From assembly GCF_000225345.1 (NCBI RefSeq), contig NC_015977.1:461501-525500 (forward strand): a stretch of DNA of 64,000 bases, read 5' to 3'. The position numbers and the translations under genes were made by a program. Every line of letters starts with the position of its first letter. Position 1 is the stretch's first letter. The DNA comes from Roseburia hominis A2-183. GTDB lineage: Bacteria; Bacillota; Clostridia; Lachnospirales; Lachnospiraceae. Below the pieces are notes generated by a model. It was not told the origin of the DNA and did no database searches. It saw only the letters and a program-made list of their open reading frames with translations. This document shows positions 34,738 to 44,537 of this stretch, in pieces.

Positions 34738-35118
34738 AGCTTAAATCGTAAGGATGTGTAAAGGTGTGCAAGGCAGGCGCTCCACAGCGAAGCTGTACTG
34801 AAATGAGCGCCTGCGCTGCGAAGCAGTAACAATCTGGGGAGTAGGGTACAGATTTAAGCTGTATAGCTTAAATCGTAAGGATGTGTAAAGGTGTGCAAGG
34901 CAGGCGCTCCACAGCGAAGCTGTACCGGAATGAGCGCCTGCGCTGCGAAGCAGCAACAATCTGGGGAGTAGGGTACAGATTTAAGCTGTAGAGCTTAAAT
35001 CGTAAGGATGTGTAAAGGCGTGCAAGGCAGGCGCTCCACAGCGAAGCTGTACTGAAATGAGCGCCTGCGCTGCGAAGCAGCAACAATCTGGGGAGTAGGG
35101 TACCGGTTTAAGCTGTAA
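34702..35118 (+). repeat. 127-bp tandem repeat, three full units and a part
   Basis: Units begin at 34702, 34829, 34956 and 35083 with ACAATCTGGGGAGTAGGGTA. Each contains GATTTAAGCT/AGCTTAAATC, then GCAGGCGCTC/GAGCGCCTGC enclosing ACAGC-gaa-GCTGT, then GCTGC-gaa-GCAG. Units differ at only a few positions. The first unit overlaps the end of the response regulator gene, so the repeat arose from that sequence. No gene is seen in the rest. Confidence 0.9.
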
Positions 35119-35145
35119 TTTATAATTTGGAAGGAGTGCAGGAAA

Positions 35146-35415
35146 ATGAAAAAGTATGTAAAACCAGAAGTTGTGGAGACAAAAGAGTATGCGGAGGGCG
35201 TATATCTGGCGAGCGGCGGTTCGACAGATAATTCGTCGGGACCGGAAGAAACTGTCTGTCGATTTGGCAGAAAGGAAGCAAACGCGGGTTCGGACACCTG
35301 CCAAGAGTGCTCTAAGAGCGGCGGGCAGAGAAATACGCCGCTTCCGGGCGAGGAGTCTGCGCGCGAAGCAGATTTTACCGGATGTATCGACGGCAGACCG
35401 GTAAAGAGATCATAG
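35146..35415 (+). CDS. Small Cys-containing peptide with a leader-like start
   Basis: 89 residues beginning MKKYVKPEVVETKEYAEGVY and then LASGG. GGAAGGAGTGCAGGAAA lies upstream. The 'MKKYxKPE...ASG' opening is shared by many short clostridial peptides, including some ribosomally made precursors, which suggests a leader. The rest has four cysteines (ETVCRF, DTCQEC, FTGCID) and is hydrophilic. No modifying enzyme is adjacent. It stands behind the tandem repeat and the two-component pair and may be its target. Identity unknown. Confidence 0.55.
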   Translation: MKKYVKPEVVETKEYAEGVYLASGGSTDNSSGPEETVCRFGRKEANAGSDTCQECSKSGGQRNTPLPGEESAREADFTGCIDGRPVKRS

Positions 35416-35451
35416 GCAGTAGGATGACAGAGCGGGCGAAGGAGAGCACAG

Positions 35452-35967
35452 ATGAGTGGGAAAAAAATTGCAATCATATACAAAAGTCTGACAGGGAATA
35501 CCAGACAGGTGGCAGAAGCAATACGGGATGCGCTTGGCGGTGAAGAGATTGTATACTTCGGTGAGCCGAAGCCGGACATTGTGGCGGATCTTTATTTTGT
35601 AGGATCCTGGACGGACAAGGGAAGCTGTGATGGAACGGTTGGTGAGTATTTGAAGCAGCTGGAAGGAAAAAAACTGGCGGTTTTCGGCACTGCCGGTTAT
35701 GGTGGCTCCAGAGAATACTATCAGAAGCTGGCGTGCCGGGTAACGGAGTGCGTTCCGGATACCAGTGAGGTGCTCGGAAGCTTTTACTGCCAGGGGAAAA
35801 TGCCGATCGGAGTGAGAAACCGCTATGTGGCGATGCTGCGGGAGCACCCAGAAGATCAGAAGTTGAATGCGAGCGTAAAAAATTTTGACGAGGCGCTTTC
35901 ACATCCGGATGAGAAAGATTTTGCGGATGCACGCCAGTGGGCACAGACTATGGTGGATGCGGTTTAG
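35452..35967 (+). CDS. Flavodoxin-family protein
   Basis: 171 residues. The N-terminus has the FMN phosphate loop KSLTGNTRQVA and later GTAGYGGSREYYQ for the flavin ring. The size and the extended C-terminus differ from short-chain flavodoxin and fit the Flavodoxin_3 group. The partner protein is unknown. Three bases separate it from the following pseudouridine synthase gene. Confidence 0.85.
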   Translation: MSGKKIAIIYKSLTGNTRQVAEAIRDALGGEEIVYFGEPKPDIVADLYFVGSWTDKGSCDGTVGEYLKQLEGKKLAVFGTAGYGGSREYYQKLACRVTECVPDTSEVLGSFYCQGKMPIGVRNRYVAMLREHPEDQKLNASVKNFDEALSHPDEKDFADARQWAQTMVDAV

Positions 35968-35970
35968 AAT

Positions 35971-36624
35971 ATGGAGATCAGAATTTTATTTGAAGATGAG
36001 CAGATCATTGTCTGTGAAAAGCCGGCAGGCGTGGCAGTACAGACGAAAAGGCTCGGACAGGCGGATATGGAGAGCCTGCTCAAAAACAGGCGGGCGGGGA
36101 AGGGCGAGCCGCCGTACATCGGAGTGGTGCACCGGCTGGATCAGCCGGTATGCGGCGTGATGGTGTTCGCAAAGACGAAGGAGTCGGCGGCCGCACTCAG
36201 CCGGCAGATTGCGTCGGGGCTGGCGGACAAGTTTTACTATGCCGTGACAGACGGGGTGCCGGAAGCCGGAAAGGGGCAGTTTACAGATTATCTTCTGCGT
36301 GACGGCAGAACCAATACGTCTGCGGTTGTAGAAAGTAGTACGCCGGGAGCAAAGAGGGCAGAGCTTTCCTACGAGGTTTTAGAGCAGAAAAACGGGCGCG
36401 CCGTTCTTCGGATTCAGCTGGGAACCGGCAGACATCATCAGATCCGCGTGCAGCTGGCACATGCAGGGATGCCGATTGTGGGAGACCGGAAGTACAATTT
36501 TAAAGAGAATATGAAGCCGTCGGGGGAACCGCTCTGCCTCTGTTCGTACAAAATCGGGTTCAGACACCCGAAAACACGCAGAAATCTTGCGTTTGAAATT
36601 GACAACCCTTTCCATTTATCATAA
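35971..36624 (+). CDS. RluA-family pseudouridine synthase
   Basis: 217 residues. The catalytic motif VVHRLDQPVCGVMVFAKT holds the essential Asp. It has no N-terminal S4 domain, so it is the short form. The conserved segments HHQIRVQLAHAGMPIVGDRKY are present. Target RNA (rRNA or tRNA) cannot be decided. Confidence 0.92.
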   Translation: MEIRILFEDEQIIVCEKPAGVAVQTKRLGQADMESLLKNRRAGKGEPPYIGVVHRLDQPVCGVMVFAKTKESAAALSRQIASGLADKFYYAVTDGVPEAGKGQFTDYLLRDGRTNTSAVVESSTPGAKRAELSYEVLEQKNGRAVLRIQLGTGRHHQIRVQLAHAGMPIVGDRKYNFKENMKPSGEPLCLCSYKIGFRHPKTRRNLAFEIDNPFHLS

Positions 36625-36708
36625 AATCATTAGTTGTGCAGGAGCTGCACACAGACAACCTTGAAGCTGCTTGCAACGGCAGTAAGAGCTATGAAAAGGA
36701 GATAGATG

Positions 36709-38151
36709 ATGGCAAAGGACAACAAGAAATTAGTAGAAGCGATCACATCGATGGATGTTGATTTCGCACAATGGTACACGGACGTGGTAAAAAAGGCGGA
36801 GCTGATCGATTATTCCGCGGTAAAGGGATGTATGATCATCCGTCCGGCAGGCTATGCGATCTGGGAGAATATCCAGAAAGAGCTTGACCGCAGATTCAAA
36901 GAGACCGGCGTGGAGAATGTATACATGCCGCTTTTTATTCCGGAGAGCCTGCTCGAAAAAGAGAAGGATCACGTGGAGGGATTTGCACCGGAGGTTGCAT
37001 GGGTAACCTACGGCGGATTGAACCCGTTGCCGGAGCGTCTCTGTGTCAGACCTACATCTGAGACGCTGTTCTGCGATTTTTATAAAAATATTATTCACTC
37101 CTACCGTGACCTTCCGAAGGTATACAATCAGTGGTGCTCGGTAGTACGCTGGGAGAAGGAGACGAGACCGTTCCTCCGTTCCAGGGAATTCCTGTGGCAG
37201 GAGGGACACACCGCGCATGCGACCGCAGAGGAAGCCGAGCAGCGCACGATCCAGATGTTGAATCTGTACGCGGACTTCTGCGAGGAGGTACTGGCAATGC
37301 CGGTCATCCGCGGACGCAAGACCGAGAAGGAGAAGTTTGCGGGCGCGGAGGCTACCTATACGATTGAGGCGCTGATGCATGACGGAAAGGCACTGCAGTC
37401 CGGTACCAGCCATAACTTCGGCGACGGATTCGCAAAGGCGTTCGGTGTCCAGTATACCGATAAAGATAATAAGCTTCAGTATGTACATCAGACTTCCTGG
37501 GGTATGACCACACGTCTTATCGGTGCGATCATCATGGTACACGGCGATGATTCGGGTCTGGTTCTGCCGCCGAGAATTGCACCGGTACAGGCGATGGTGA
37601 TTCCGATCCAGCAGTACAAAGACGGCGTCATGGATGCTGCAAAGAGCGTCTGCGAGCGCCTTGGAAAAGTATGCCGCGCGAAGCTGGATGACTCGGACAA
37701 GAGCCCGGGCTGGAAGTTCTCCGAGCAGGAGATGCGCGGAATTCCGGTTCGTATCGAACTTGGACCGAAGGACATCGAGGCAGGCAAGTGCGTGGTAGTG
37801 CGCAGAGATACCAGAGAGAAGATCGAGGTCGCACTGGAGGATCTGGAGCAGAAGATTCCGGAGATTTTAGAGACTATCCAGAAAGAGATGTTCGAGCGTG
37901 CAAAGGCACACCGCGACGCGCATATCTGGGATGCCCACAATTATGAAGAATTAAAGGACATCGCGGCAAACAAACCGGGATTTATCCGCGGTATGTGGTG
38001 CGAGGATCAGGCGTGCGAGGACAAGATCAAAGAGGAGCTTGCCGTGACATCCCGCTGTATCCCGTTCCATGATCAGGAGCAGATTTCCGGAACCTGCGTA
38101 TGCTGCGGCAGACCGGCGCACAAGCTGGTATACTGGGGCAAGGCATATTAA
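36709..38151 (+). CDS. proS: Prolyl-tRNA synthetase
   Basis: 480 residues of the shorter bacterial/archaeal-like ProRS without the editing insertion. Class II motifs: motif 2 [20 protein letters not shown] followed by EGHTAH, and the C-terminal zinc-like region with three to four Cys ([13 protein letters not shown]). There are two adjacent ATG codons (36706 and 36709) after AAGGAGATAG; spacing favours the second. It is followed by the CCA-adding enzyme. Confidence 0.96.
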   Translation: MAKDNKKLVEAITSMDVDFAQWYTDVVKKAELIDYSAVKGCMIIRPAGYAIWENIQKELDRRFKETGVENVYMPLFIPESLLEKEKDHVEGFAPEVAWVTYGGLNPLPERLCVRPTSETLFCDFYKNIIHSYRDLPKVYNQWCSVVRWEKETRPFLRSREFLWQEGHTAHATAEEAEQRTIQMLNLYADFCEEVLAMPVIRGRKTEKEKFAGAEATYTIEALMHDGKALQSGTSHNFGDGFAKAFGVQYTDKDNKLQYVHQTSWGMTTRLIGAIIMVHGDDSGLVLPPRIAPVQAMVIPIQQYKDGVMDAAKSVCERLGKVCRAKLDDSDKSPGWKFSEQEMRGIPVRIELGPKDIEAGKCVVVRRDTREKIEVALEDLEQKIPEILETIQKEMFERAKAHRDAHIWDAHNYEELKDIAANKPGFIRGMWCEDQACEDKIKEELAVTSRCIPFHDQEQISGTCVCCGRPAHKLVYWGKAY

Positions 38152-38161
38152 GGAGAAGTGC

Positions 38162-39520
38162 GTGGATAAAAATGCAAAGATCAGCCTGCCTGCGAAGGTT
38201 GCGAGGATTCTGAATACCTTAGGCGAGCACGGATATGAAGCGTATGCGGTCGGAGGCTGCGTGCGCGATTCCCTGCTCGGGAGAACGCCGCAGGACTGGG
38301 ACATTACGACCTCGGCGAGACCGGAGCAGGTCAAGGCTCTTTTCCGGCACACGATTGATACCGGGATCCAGCATGGGACGGTGACGGTCATGCTGGAGCA
38401 TGAGGGATTCGAGGTCACAACCTACCGGATTGACGGAGAATACGAGGATGCGAGGCATCCAAAGGAAGTAGCGTTTACCGCGAATCTTCTGGAGGATCTG
38501 AAACGCCGCGATTTTACGATCAATGCGATGGCCTACAATGAAGTGACCGGACTGGTGGATGCCTTTGACGGAATCGGCGATCTGGAGAGAGGCGTGATCC
38601 GCTGTGTGGGAAATGCCATGGAGCGGTTTTCGGAGGATGCCCTTCGCATGCTCCGGGCGGTCCGTTTTGCGGCGCAGCTTGGTTTTTCGATTGAACAGGA
38701 GACACAGGAAGCCATTGCCGGACTGGCGGGCAATATAAAAAAGGTCAGTGCGGAACGGATTCAGGTCGAACTGGTAAAGCTTTTGACTTCGCCGAATCCG
38801 GGAGAGCTGAAAGTGGCATATCGCATGGGACTTACGGCTGTTTTTCTGCCGGAGTTTGACGTGATGATGGAGACGCCGCAGAACAATCCGCATCACTGCT
38901 GCAGTGTGGGAGAACATACGCTAAAGGCGATCGAAGCGGTGCCGGCGGATAAGGTGCTCCGGCTTACGATGCTGCTGCATGACATTGCAAAGCCTGCCTG
39001 CAGGACGACGGACAAAAAAGGTGTGGATCATTTTTACGGACATCCGGTGCGCGGAAGCGAGATGGCGCGTGGAATTCTGCGCCGGCTGAAGTTCGACAAC
39101 GATACCACCGACCGGGTGTGCCGGCTGGTGCACTGGCACGATGATAATCCGGAGCTTTCCGGGAAGGCGGTCCGCAGGGCGGTGCACAGGATCGGCGTGG
39201 AACAGTATCCGGCATTGTTTGCGGTCAAGCGCGCGGATATTCTGGCGCAGAGCGGGTACCGGCGCGCGGAAAAGCTGGCGTATGTGGACGCATATGAACA
39301 GCTGTATCGGGAGTGCATGGAGAAAAAAGAGTGTCTTACGATCCGGCAACTGGCGGTTTCCGGTCAGGATCTGATTGCAGCCGGAATGCAGCCGGGAAAG
39401 CAGATCGGGGAGATGCTGAATGAACTGCTGGAACGGGTACTGGAAGATCCCGGGCTGAATACGAAGGAACAATTATTAAAAATTGTGACAGGAAAGATTT
39501 CTGATCAAAACAGGTCATGA
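38162..39520 (+). CDS. cca: CCA tRNA nucleotidyltransferase with HD domain
   Basis: 452 residues. The polymerase head has AVGGCVRDSLLGRTPQDWDI (GG plus DxD metal site) and the RRDFTINAMAYN and GVIRCVGNAMERFSEDALRM motifs. An HD domain follows (LLHDIAKPACRTT). It adds or repairs the CCA end of tRNA. The start is the GTG at 38162 after AAGGAGAAGTGC; the frame is open upstream inside proS but no better start exists. Confidence 0.94.
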   Translation: MDKNAKISLPAKVARILNTLGEHGYEAYAVGGCVRDSLLGRTPQDWDITTSARPEQVKALFRHTIDTGIQHGTVTVMLEHEGFEVTTYRIDGEYEDARHPKEVAFTANLLEDLKRRDFTINAMAYNEVTGLVDAFDGIGDLERGVIRCVGNAMERFSEDALRMLRAVRFAAQLGFSIEQETQEAIAGLAGNIKKVSAERIQVELVKLLTSPNPGELKVAYRMGLTAVFLPEFDVMMETPQNNPHHCCSVGEHTLKAIEAVPADKVLRLTMLLHDIAKPACRTTDKKGVDHFYGHPVRGSEMARGILRRLKFDNDTTDRVCRLVHWHDDNPELSGKAVRRAVHRIGVEQYPALFAVKRADILAQSGYRRAEKLAYVDAYEQLYRECMEKKECLTIRQLAVSGQDLIAAGMQPGKQIGEMLNELLERVLEDPGLNTKEQLLKIVTGKISDQNRS

Positions 39521-39523
39521 AAT

Positions 39524-39592
39524 AAAAACCCCTCACATATGATGAAGAGACACGGCAGAGCAGCCGCAGATCAATCATATGGAGGGGTTTTT
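39524..39592 (+). terminator. Terminator-like hairpin enclosing the next gene's ribosome site
   Basis: AAAAACCCCTC (39524) pairs with GGAGGGGTTTTT (39581-39592), with ATATGAT/ATCATAT inside. The GGAGGGG in the 3' arm is the ribosome site for the GTG at 39593, which directly follows the T-run. Confidence 0.8.
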
Positions 39593-40585
39593 GTGTATAA
39601 TCGACCGGAGCAGGTATTGGAGCAGTACGACCTGGAAGTGAGAGCGGTTTCCAAAGGGCGTGAAAGTTATATTTGTGATACAACACAGGGGCAGTTACTT
39701 TTAAAAGAATACAAAGGCTCGGCGGAGCGGGCAGAGTTTCTCTCTGCCATACTCGGGCATCTGGGTGGACAGGGACTCTTAACGGAGCAGGTCGTGCGGA
39801 CGAAGGAGGACGCCCCGATTGCCGTCGCGGAGGATGAGACAAAGTATATGGTATTGACGGCTGTTTCCGGGAGCGAGTGTGACACCAGAAACCGGGCGGA
39901 CATGATCGCGGGGGCGGAGAAACTGGCAATGCTGCACAATGCGGCGGAAACTTATTCGGAGACGGTTCCGGAGTTTGTCTGCAACGACCCGAATGAACTG
40001 CAGGAACTGTATGAGAAGCATAACCGGGAACTGGTCAAAGTCCGGAATTACATACGGTCCAAGAAGAAAAAGAATGATTTTGAAGTGCTCTTTTACGGGC
40101 AGTATGAGCGCTTTATGGAAAAAGCAAGGCAGGTGGCACAGGAACTTTCGGCGATGGGACAGGGCGGGCAGAGCGCCGGGTTTTGTCACGGCGATTATAA
40201 CCAGCACAATATTCTGTTTTCCAAAACCGGAATCGGCATTGTCCATTTTGAGTGCTTTTCCTACCAGATACAGGTCAGCGATCTGGCGAACTACATGCGG
40301 AAAATGCTGGAAAAAAACAACTGGAACACCGGACTTGGCATGGATCTCATCTGTGCGTATGACCATGTGCGCCGGCTGACTGCCGTGGAACTAAACTATC
40401 TGTATCTGTATATGGCATATCCGGAAAAATTCTGGAAAATTGCGAACCGCTACTATAACACACACAAGGCATGGGTGTCCGGACGCAATATTGAAAAGCT
40501 GGAAAAATTCATACGGCAGGAGGATGAGCGGGAACGATTCCTGGAAATGATGCGCCATTTCACCTTGCAGCCGCCCGCGTCCTGA
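39593..40585 (+). CDS. CotS-family spore-coat kinase-like protein
   Basis: 330 residues with an aminoglycoside-phosphotransferase fold: FCHGDYNQHNILFSKTGIGI for the catalytic loop and HFECFSYQIQVSDLANYMRK for the metal site. CotS/CotI-type proteins are found in spore coats. The Asp of the DFG-like triad is replaced by Glu or Cys (HFECF), so activity is uncertain. GTG start with the ribosome site inside a terminator-like hairpin, which may restrict expression to sporulation. Confidence 0.82.
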   Translation: MYNRPEQVLEQYDLEVRAVSKGRESYICDTTQGQLLLKEYKGSAERAEFLSAILGHLGGQGLLTEQVVRTKEDAPIAVAEDETKYMVLTAVSGSECDTRNRADMIAGAEKLAMLHNAAETYSETVPEFVCNDPNELQELYEKHNRELVKVRNYIRSKKKKNDFEVLFYGQYERFMEKARQVAQELSAMGQGGQSAGFCHGDYNQHNILFSKTGIGIVHFECFSYQIQVSDLANYMRKMLEKNNWNTGLGMDLICAYDHVRRLTAVELNYLYLYMAYPEKFWKIANRYYNTHKAWVSGRNIEKLEKFIRQEDERERFLEMMRHFTLQPPAS

Positions 40586-40756
40586 GATAAAAGTTCCGCT
40601 GAGTTGTTTAATATGATATAATGAATCTTGACAGATTCATATTAGAAGTTCCGGTGGAACTTCGGATGCGCAGAAAGCAGCGCAAAAAAGAGGATATAAT
40701 CAATCTGGCGGTACTTTTGCCGTAGAATTGTGTACACGATAAAGGAGCAGATATAC

Positions 40757-42172
40757 TTGAAGAAGAAAATAGTTCGATGGATCCTGCCGGTCTGCATGAT
40801 GCTGTTACTGGCAGGATGCGGAAAAAGCAGCAATACAGTTGTGACAGGAACTTACTATAATCCGTCAAAGGATGCGGAAAACACAGCACAGACCGTCGGG
40901 ACGGAGGCGGATGCGAACGACGTGCTGGATGCAATGGAACAGGGGACGGAGCAGGAAGGCACGTCGATCGGAGCAGACCTGTTTTTAATCACTAACAATG
41001 ATATGCAGGCGGAGTGTCTGATTTTAACACAGTTGAACTCCGGCAAGCAGTATATGTATAATTACACGATTGCTACCCGGTTCCTTGACAAATATGGCAG
41101 CCGGATGCCGGTGTCTGGATTTGACGCGGGTCGCATTATCCGTGTCGGGGAAAAAGATAAGCAGGGCAGGCTTGTGGAAGCGCAGATCTCCGATCTGGCG
41201 TGGGAATACCCGGATGTGACCAGATACAGTGTAGATGAGGAGCACGGTGCATTTAAGATTGCGGATACAAATTATTCGTATGATGAGGATCTGTTTGTGG
41301 TTTCGGACGGAAGTCCCCTCCAGCTTTCAGATCTGACGGCACTGGATACGCTTCGGGTGGTCGGAATTGACAAGAAAATATATTCCATCTCGGTGACCAC
41401 CGGGCACGGTTCGTTAAAGCTGGTCAATACCAGTGTCTTTGATGGAAGTTACATTCAGGTGGGAAGCAAGGTGTTTGCCCAGATTACCGGAGAGATGACG
41501 ATTGAGATTCCTGAGGGAACATACACGGCAGCTGTCGCGAATAACGGATACGGCGGAAGTACGGAGATTACGATCACGAGAGGTCAGGAGACGGTTCTGG
41601 ATCTTGAGACGTTAAAGGGCGAGGGACCGAAGTACGGAAGCATTCTCTTCGCAGTCAATGTTGAGGGCGCATGGCTTCAGGTAGACGGGCAGCTGGTGGA
41701 TTACAGCCAGCCGGTGGAACTACAGTATGGAGTGCATACGCTCACCGTGACGGCGGACGGTTATGATACATACAGCAAAAAGCTGTTTGTGAATTCACCG
41801 GAGGCAACGATCGCCATCGGAATGACAGGAGAATCGGGAAGCTCGTCGACTACGACCGGAAGTGAGACGCAGTCATCGGAGGCAGACAGCAGTACATCCA
41901 CAGGAGAGAGCGCAGACGGACAGGCGGGAAGTCTCGCGGGAAGCCTGGCAGGAAGTCACTCGGACAGCAGTTCCTCGGGTTCATCTTCAAGTTCGTCTTC
42001 TACATCGACGGGAACATCGGACACGACGAGTGACGCTGCGCTGGATGCCATCGTAAACGAGATTCTGGACAAGAATGGAGACAGCTCCAGCAGCAGTTCC
42101 AACAGTAGCAGCACTTCGGATTATCTTTCCACCCTTACGTCCCTGCTCAATGCGCTTAAGGGAAATAATTGA
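40757..42172 (+). CDS. PEGA-domain surface lipoprotein
   Basis: 471 residues. The start is a TTG at 40757 with AAAGGAG upstream, giving KKKIVRWILPVCMMLLLAGC, a lipoprotein signal with Cys at the lipobox. The middle has two PEGA-like beta modules (PEGTYTAAVANNGYGG, and YGVHTLTVTADGYDTYSKK). The C-terminal 90 residues are Ser/Thr-rich and low in complexity. PEGA domains bind or present surface ligands. Function unknown. Confidence 0.85.
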   Translation: MKKKIVRWILPVCMMLLLAGCGKSSNTVVTGTYYNPSKDAENTAQTVGTEADANDVLDAMEQGTEQEGTSIGADLFLITNNDMQAECLILTQLNSGKQYMYNYTIATRFLDKYGSRMPVSGFDAGRIIRVGEKDKQGRLVEAQISDLAWEYPDVTRYSVDEEHGAFKIADTNYSYDEDLFVVSDGSPLQLSDLTALDTLRVVGIDKKIYSISVTTGHGSLKLVNTSVFDGSYIQVGSKVFAQITGEMTIEIPEGTYTAAVANNGYGGSTEITITRGQETVLDLETLKGEGPKYGSILFAVNVEGAWLQVDGQLVDYSQPVELQYGVHTLTVTADGYDTYSKKLFVNSPEATIAIGMTGESGSSSTTTGSETQSSEADSSTSTGESADGQAGSLAGSLAGSHSDSSSSGSSSSSSSTSTGTSDTTSDAALDAIVNEILDKNGDSSSSSSNSSSTSDYLSTLTSLLNALKGNN

Positions 42173-42265
42173 GAGAATTGTATCAATTTATGACAGGAAT
42201 GGTACTTGAAAAAGCAAAACAGGAAAGATAAGATAGGCTTAGAAAAAAAGCAGGAGGAATCTGAG

Positions 42266-43999
42266 ATGGGATATAGAGAAACATATGAGTCATGGCTGAA
42301 CAATCCGTATTTTGACGAGGCGACCAGAGCGGAGCTTCAGGCGATCGCTGGGAATGAGAAGGAGATTGAAGAGCGCTTTTACATGGATCTGGAGTTCGGT
42401 ACTGCCGGACTGCGCGGCGTGATCGGAGCGGGAACCAACCGCATGAATATCTACACGGTGCGCAAAGCGACACAGGGACTGGCGAATTATATCTGCAAAG
42501 TGGGAGCACAGGCAAAAGGTGTTGCCATCGCGTATGATTCCAGACATATGTCCCCGGAGTTCGCCGACGAGGCGGCGCTTTGTCTTGCAGCGAACGGCAT
42601 TAAGGCATATGTATTTGAATCGTTAAGACCGACGCCGGAGCTTTCCTATGCGGTGCGCAAGCTTGGCTGTACGGCGGGCATCAACATCACGGCAAGCCAT
42701 AATCCGCCGGAATACAATGGATACAAAGTATACTGGGAGGACGGCGCGCAGATCACACCTCCGCATGACACAGGGATTATGGATGAAGTGAGAAACGTGA
42801 CGGATTATGCTTCTGTGAAGACGATGCCGCTTGAAGAGGCAAAGGCAGACGGTCTGTATCAGACGATCGGTGCGGATATTGACGATCCGTATATTGCGGA
42901 ACTGAAAAAACTGGTGCTTCATCAGGACTGCATTGACAAAGTTGCATCCGAGTTAAAGATTGTATACACACCGCTTCACGGAACCGGCAACCTTCCGGTA
43001 CGCCGTGTGCTCAAAGAGCTTGGATTCACGAATGTCTACGTTGTGCCGGAGCAGGAACTGCCGGACGGCGATTTCCCGACGGTAAGCTATCCGAATCCGG
43101 AGGCGGCAGAGGCATTTGCATTAGGACTTGCACTGGGCAAAAAAGTAGATGCCGACCTGATTCTTGCGACAGATCCGGACGCGGATCGTCTGGGTGTTTA
43201 TGTGAAGGATGCACAGACCGGAGAATACCACAGCCTGACCGGAAATATGTCCGGATGCCTGATTGGCGACTATGTGATCGGACAGCGCAAGGAGCTCTTC
43301 GGACTGCCGGAGGACGGCGCATTTATCCGTTCGATCGTATCCACGAATATGGCAGATGCGATTGCGGCATACTACGAAATAGATCTGATCGAGGTGCTGA
43401 CCGGATTTAAGTTTATCGGACAGAAGATTTTAGAGTTTGAGGAGACAGGAAAGGGCACATACCTCTTTGGTATGGAGGAGAGCTATGGCTGCCTGCCGGG
43501 AACTTACGCGAGAGATAAGGATGCCGTTGCAGCATCGATGATGCTGTGCGAGGCGGCGGCTTACTATAAGACGAAGAACATGACACTCTGGGATGCAATG
43601 CTTGCCATGTATGAGCGTTATGGCTACTACAAGGATGATGTGACTTCCATCACATTAAAGGGAATCGAAGGACTGGCGAAGATCCAGGAGATTATGAATA
43701 CGCTCCGTGAAAATGCTCCGGCAGAGATCGGTGGATACAAAGTGACGGCGGTGCGGGATTATAAGCTGGACACCATCACGGATACGGCAGCGGGTGCAGT
43801 GCGGCCGACAGGTCTGCCGAAGTCGAATGTTCTTTATTACGAGATGACCGACGGGGCATGGGTGTGCGTCAGACCGTCCGGAACCGAACCGAAAGTCAAA
43901 TTTTATCTCGGCGTAAAGGGGACATCGCTCGCGGATGCGGACGCAAAATCAGAAGCGCTCTCAAAAGCGGTTCACGCATTGATCGACACCATGATGTAA
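42266..43999 (+). CDS. Phosphohexomutase (phosphoglucomutase/phosphomannomutase)
   Basis: 577 residues of the alpha-D-phosphohexomutase superfamily. The phosphoserine loop is TASHNPPEYNGYK, the metal loop DPDADRLGV, the sugar loop GMEESYG and the phosphate loop RPSGTEPKVKFY. It interconverts sugar 1- and 6-phosphates. The start is the ATG at 42266 after AGGAGGAATCTGAG. Monocistronic, with its terminator at 44027-44052. Confidence 0.95.
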   Translation: MGYRETYESWLNNPYFDEATRAELQAIAGNEKEIEERFYMDLEFGTAGLRGVIGAGTNRMNIYTVRKATQGLANYICKVGAQAKGVAIAYDSRHMSPEFADEAALCLAANGIKAYVFESLRPTPELSYAVRKLGCTAGINITASHNPPEYNGYKVYWEDGAQITPPHDTGIMDEVRNVTDYASVKTMPLEEAKADGLYQTIGADIDDPYIAELKKLVLHQDCIDKVASELKIVYTPLHGTGNLPVRRVLKELGFTNVYVVPEQELPDGDFPTVSYPNPEAAEAFALGLALGKKVDADLILATDPDADRLGVYVKDAQTGEYHSLTGNMSGCLIGDYVIGQRKELFGLPEDGAFIRSIVSTNMADAIAAYYEIDLIEVLTGFKFIGQKILEFEETGKGTYLFGMEESYGCLPGTYARDKDAVAASMMLCEAAAYYKTKNMTLWDAMLAMYERYGYYKDDVTSITLKGIEGLAKIQEIMNTLRENAPAEIGGYKVTAVRDYKLDTITDTAAGAVRPTGLPKSNVLYYEMTDGAWVCVRPSGTEPKVKFYLGVKGTSLADADAKSEALSKAVHALIDTMM

Positions 44000-44026
44000 A
44001 CGCTTCCCAAACGTAAAAAAGCTCGG

Positions 44027-44052
44027 AAAATCCCCATATTTTGGGGATTTTT
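44027..44052 (+). terminator. Terminator behind the phosphohexomutase gene
   Basis: AAAATCCCC-atattt-TGGGGATTTTT. Confidence 0.9.
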
Positions 44053-44053
44053 C

Positions 44054-44082
44054 TTGACAAAGAAAGAAAAAACAAGTATAAA
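44054..44082 (+). promoter_or_regulatory. hup promoter
   Basis: TTGACA (44054-44059), 17 bases, TATAAA (44077-44082), immediately behind the previous terminator. Confidence 0.8.
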
Positions 44083-44150
44083 TATGAAGTAGGTATTTTG
44101 AGAACCTCGAATATTATTTATATTGAAAATCCAGAGGAGGAATTTTTAAC

Positions 44151-44426
44151 ATGAACAAAGCAGAGTTAGTTGCAGCAATGGCTGAGAAGACTGAGTTAAG
44201 CAAGAAGGACGCAGAGGCAGCATTAAAGGCATTTACAGATGTTGTTGCTGAGGAATTAAAGAAGGGTGAGAAGATCCAGTTAGTAGGATTCGGTACATTT
44301 GAGGTATCTGAGAGAGCAGAGAGAACAGGAAGAAATCCGCAGACTGGTAAAGAGATGACAATCGCAGCTTCCAAGGCTCCGAAGTTCAAGGCTGGTAAGG
44401 CTTTAAAGGATATGATCAACGCCTAA
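44151..44426 (+). CDS. hup: HU-family DNA-binding protein
   Basis: 91 residues, the standard size. [20 protein letters not shown] at the N-terminus, the hallmark [20 protein letters not shown] arm and [15 protein letters not shown] at the end. Packs and bends DNA as a dimer. AGAGGAGGAATTTTTAAC precedes the ATG. It has its own promoter and terminator. Codon use looks more biased than in its neighbours, as expected for a highly expressed gene. Confidence 0.97.
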   Translation: MNKAELVAAMAEKTELSKKDAEAALKAFTDVVAEELKKGEKIQLVGFGTFEVSERAERTGRNPQTGKEMTIAASKAPKFKAGKALKDMINA

Positions 44427-44444
44427 GTGATATAGAGATAGCAG

Positions 44445-44477
44445 AGTGGATTTTGCGGTTGCAGAATCCACTTTTTT
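44445..44477 (+). terminator. Terminator behind hup
   Basis: AGTGGATTTT-gcggttg-CAGAATCCACT followed by TTTTT. Confidence 0.85.
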
Positions 44478-44537
44478 GCTTTCAAGGAAAAGGAGCCTTT
44501 GGAAGCAGGAACGCTCCGCAGGCATAAGGAGAAGAAG

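Noticed and set aside
34741..35086. Repeated reverse frames (MLLLRSAGAH...) in the 127-bp tandem repeat
   Set aside because: They exist only because the repeat is open in that frame; no ribosome sites.
36640..36705. T-box-like leader before proS
   Set aside because: I looked for a specifier loop and a TGGN antiterminator bulge and saw neither.
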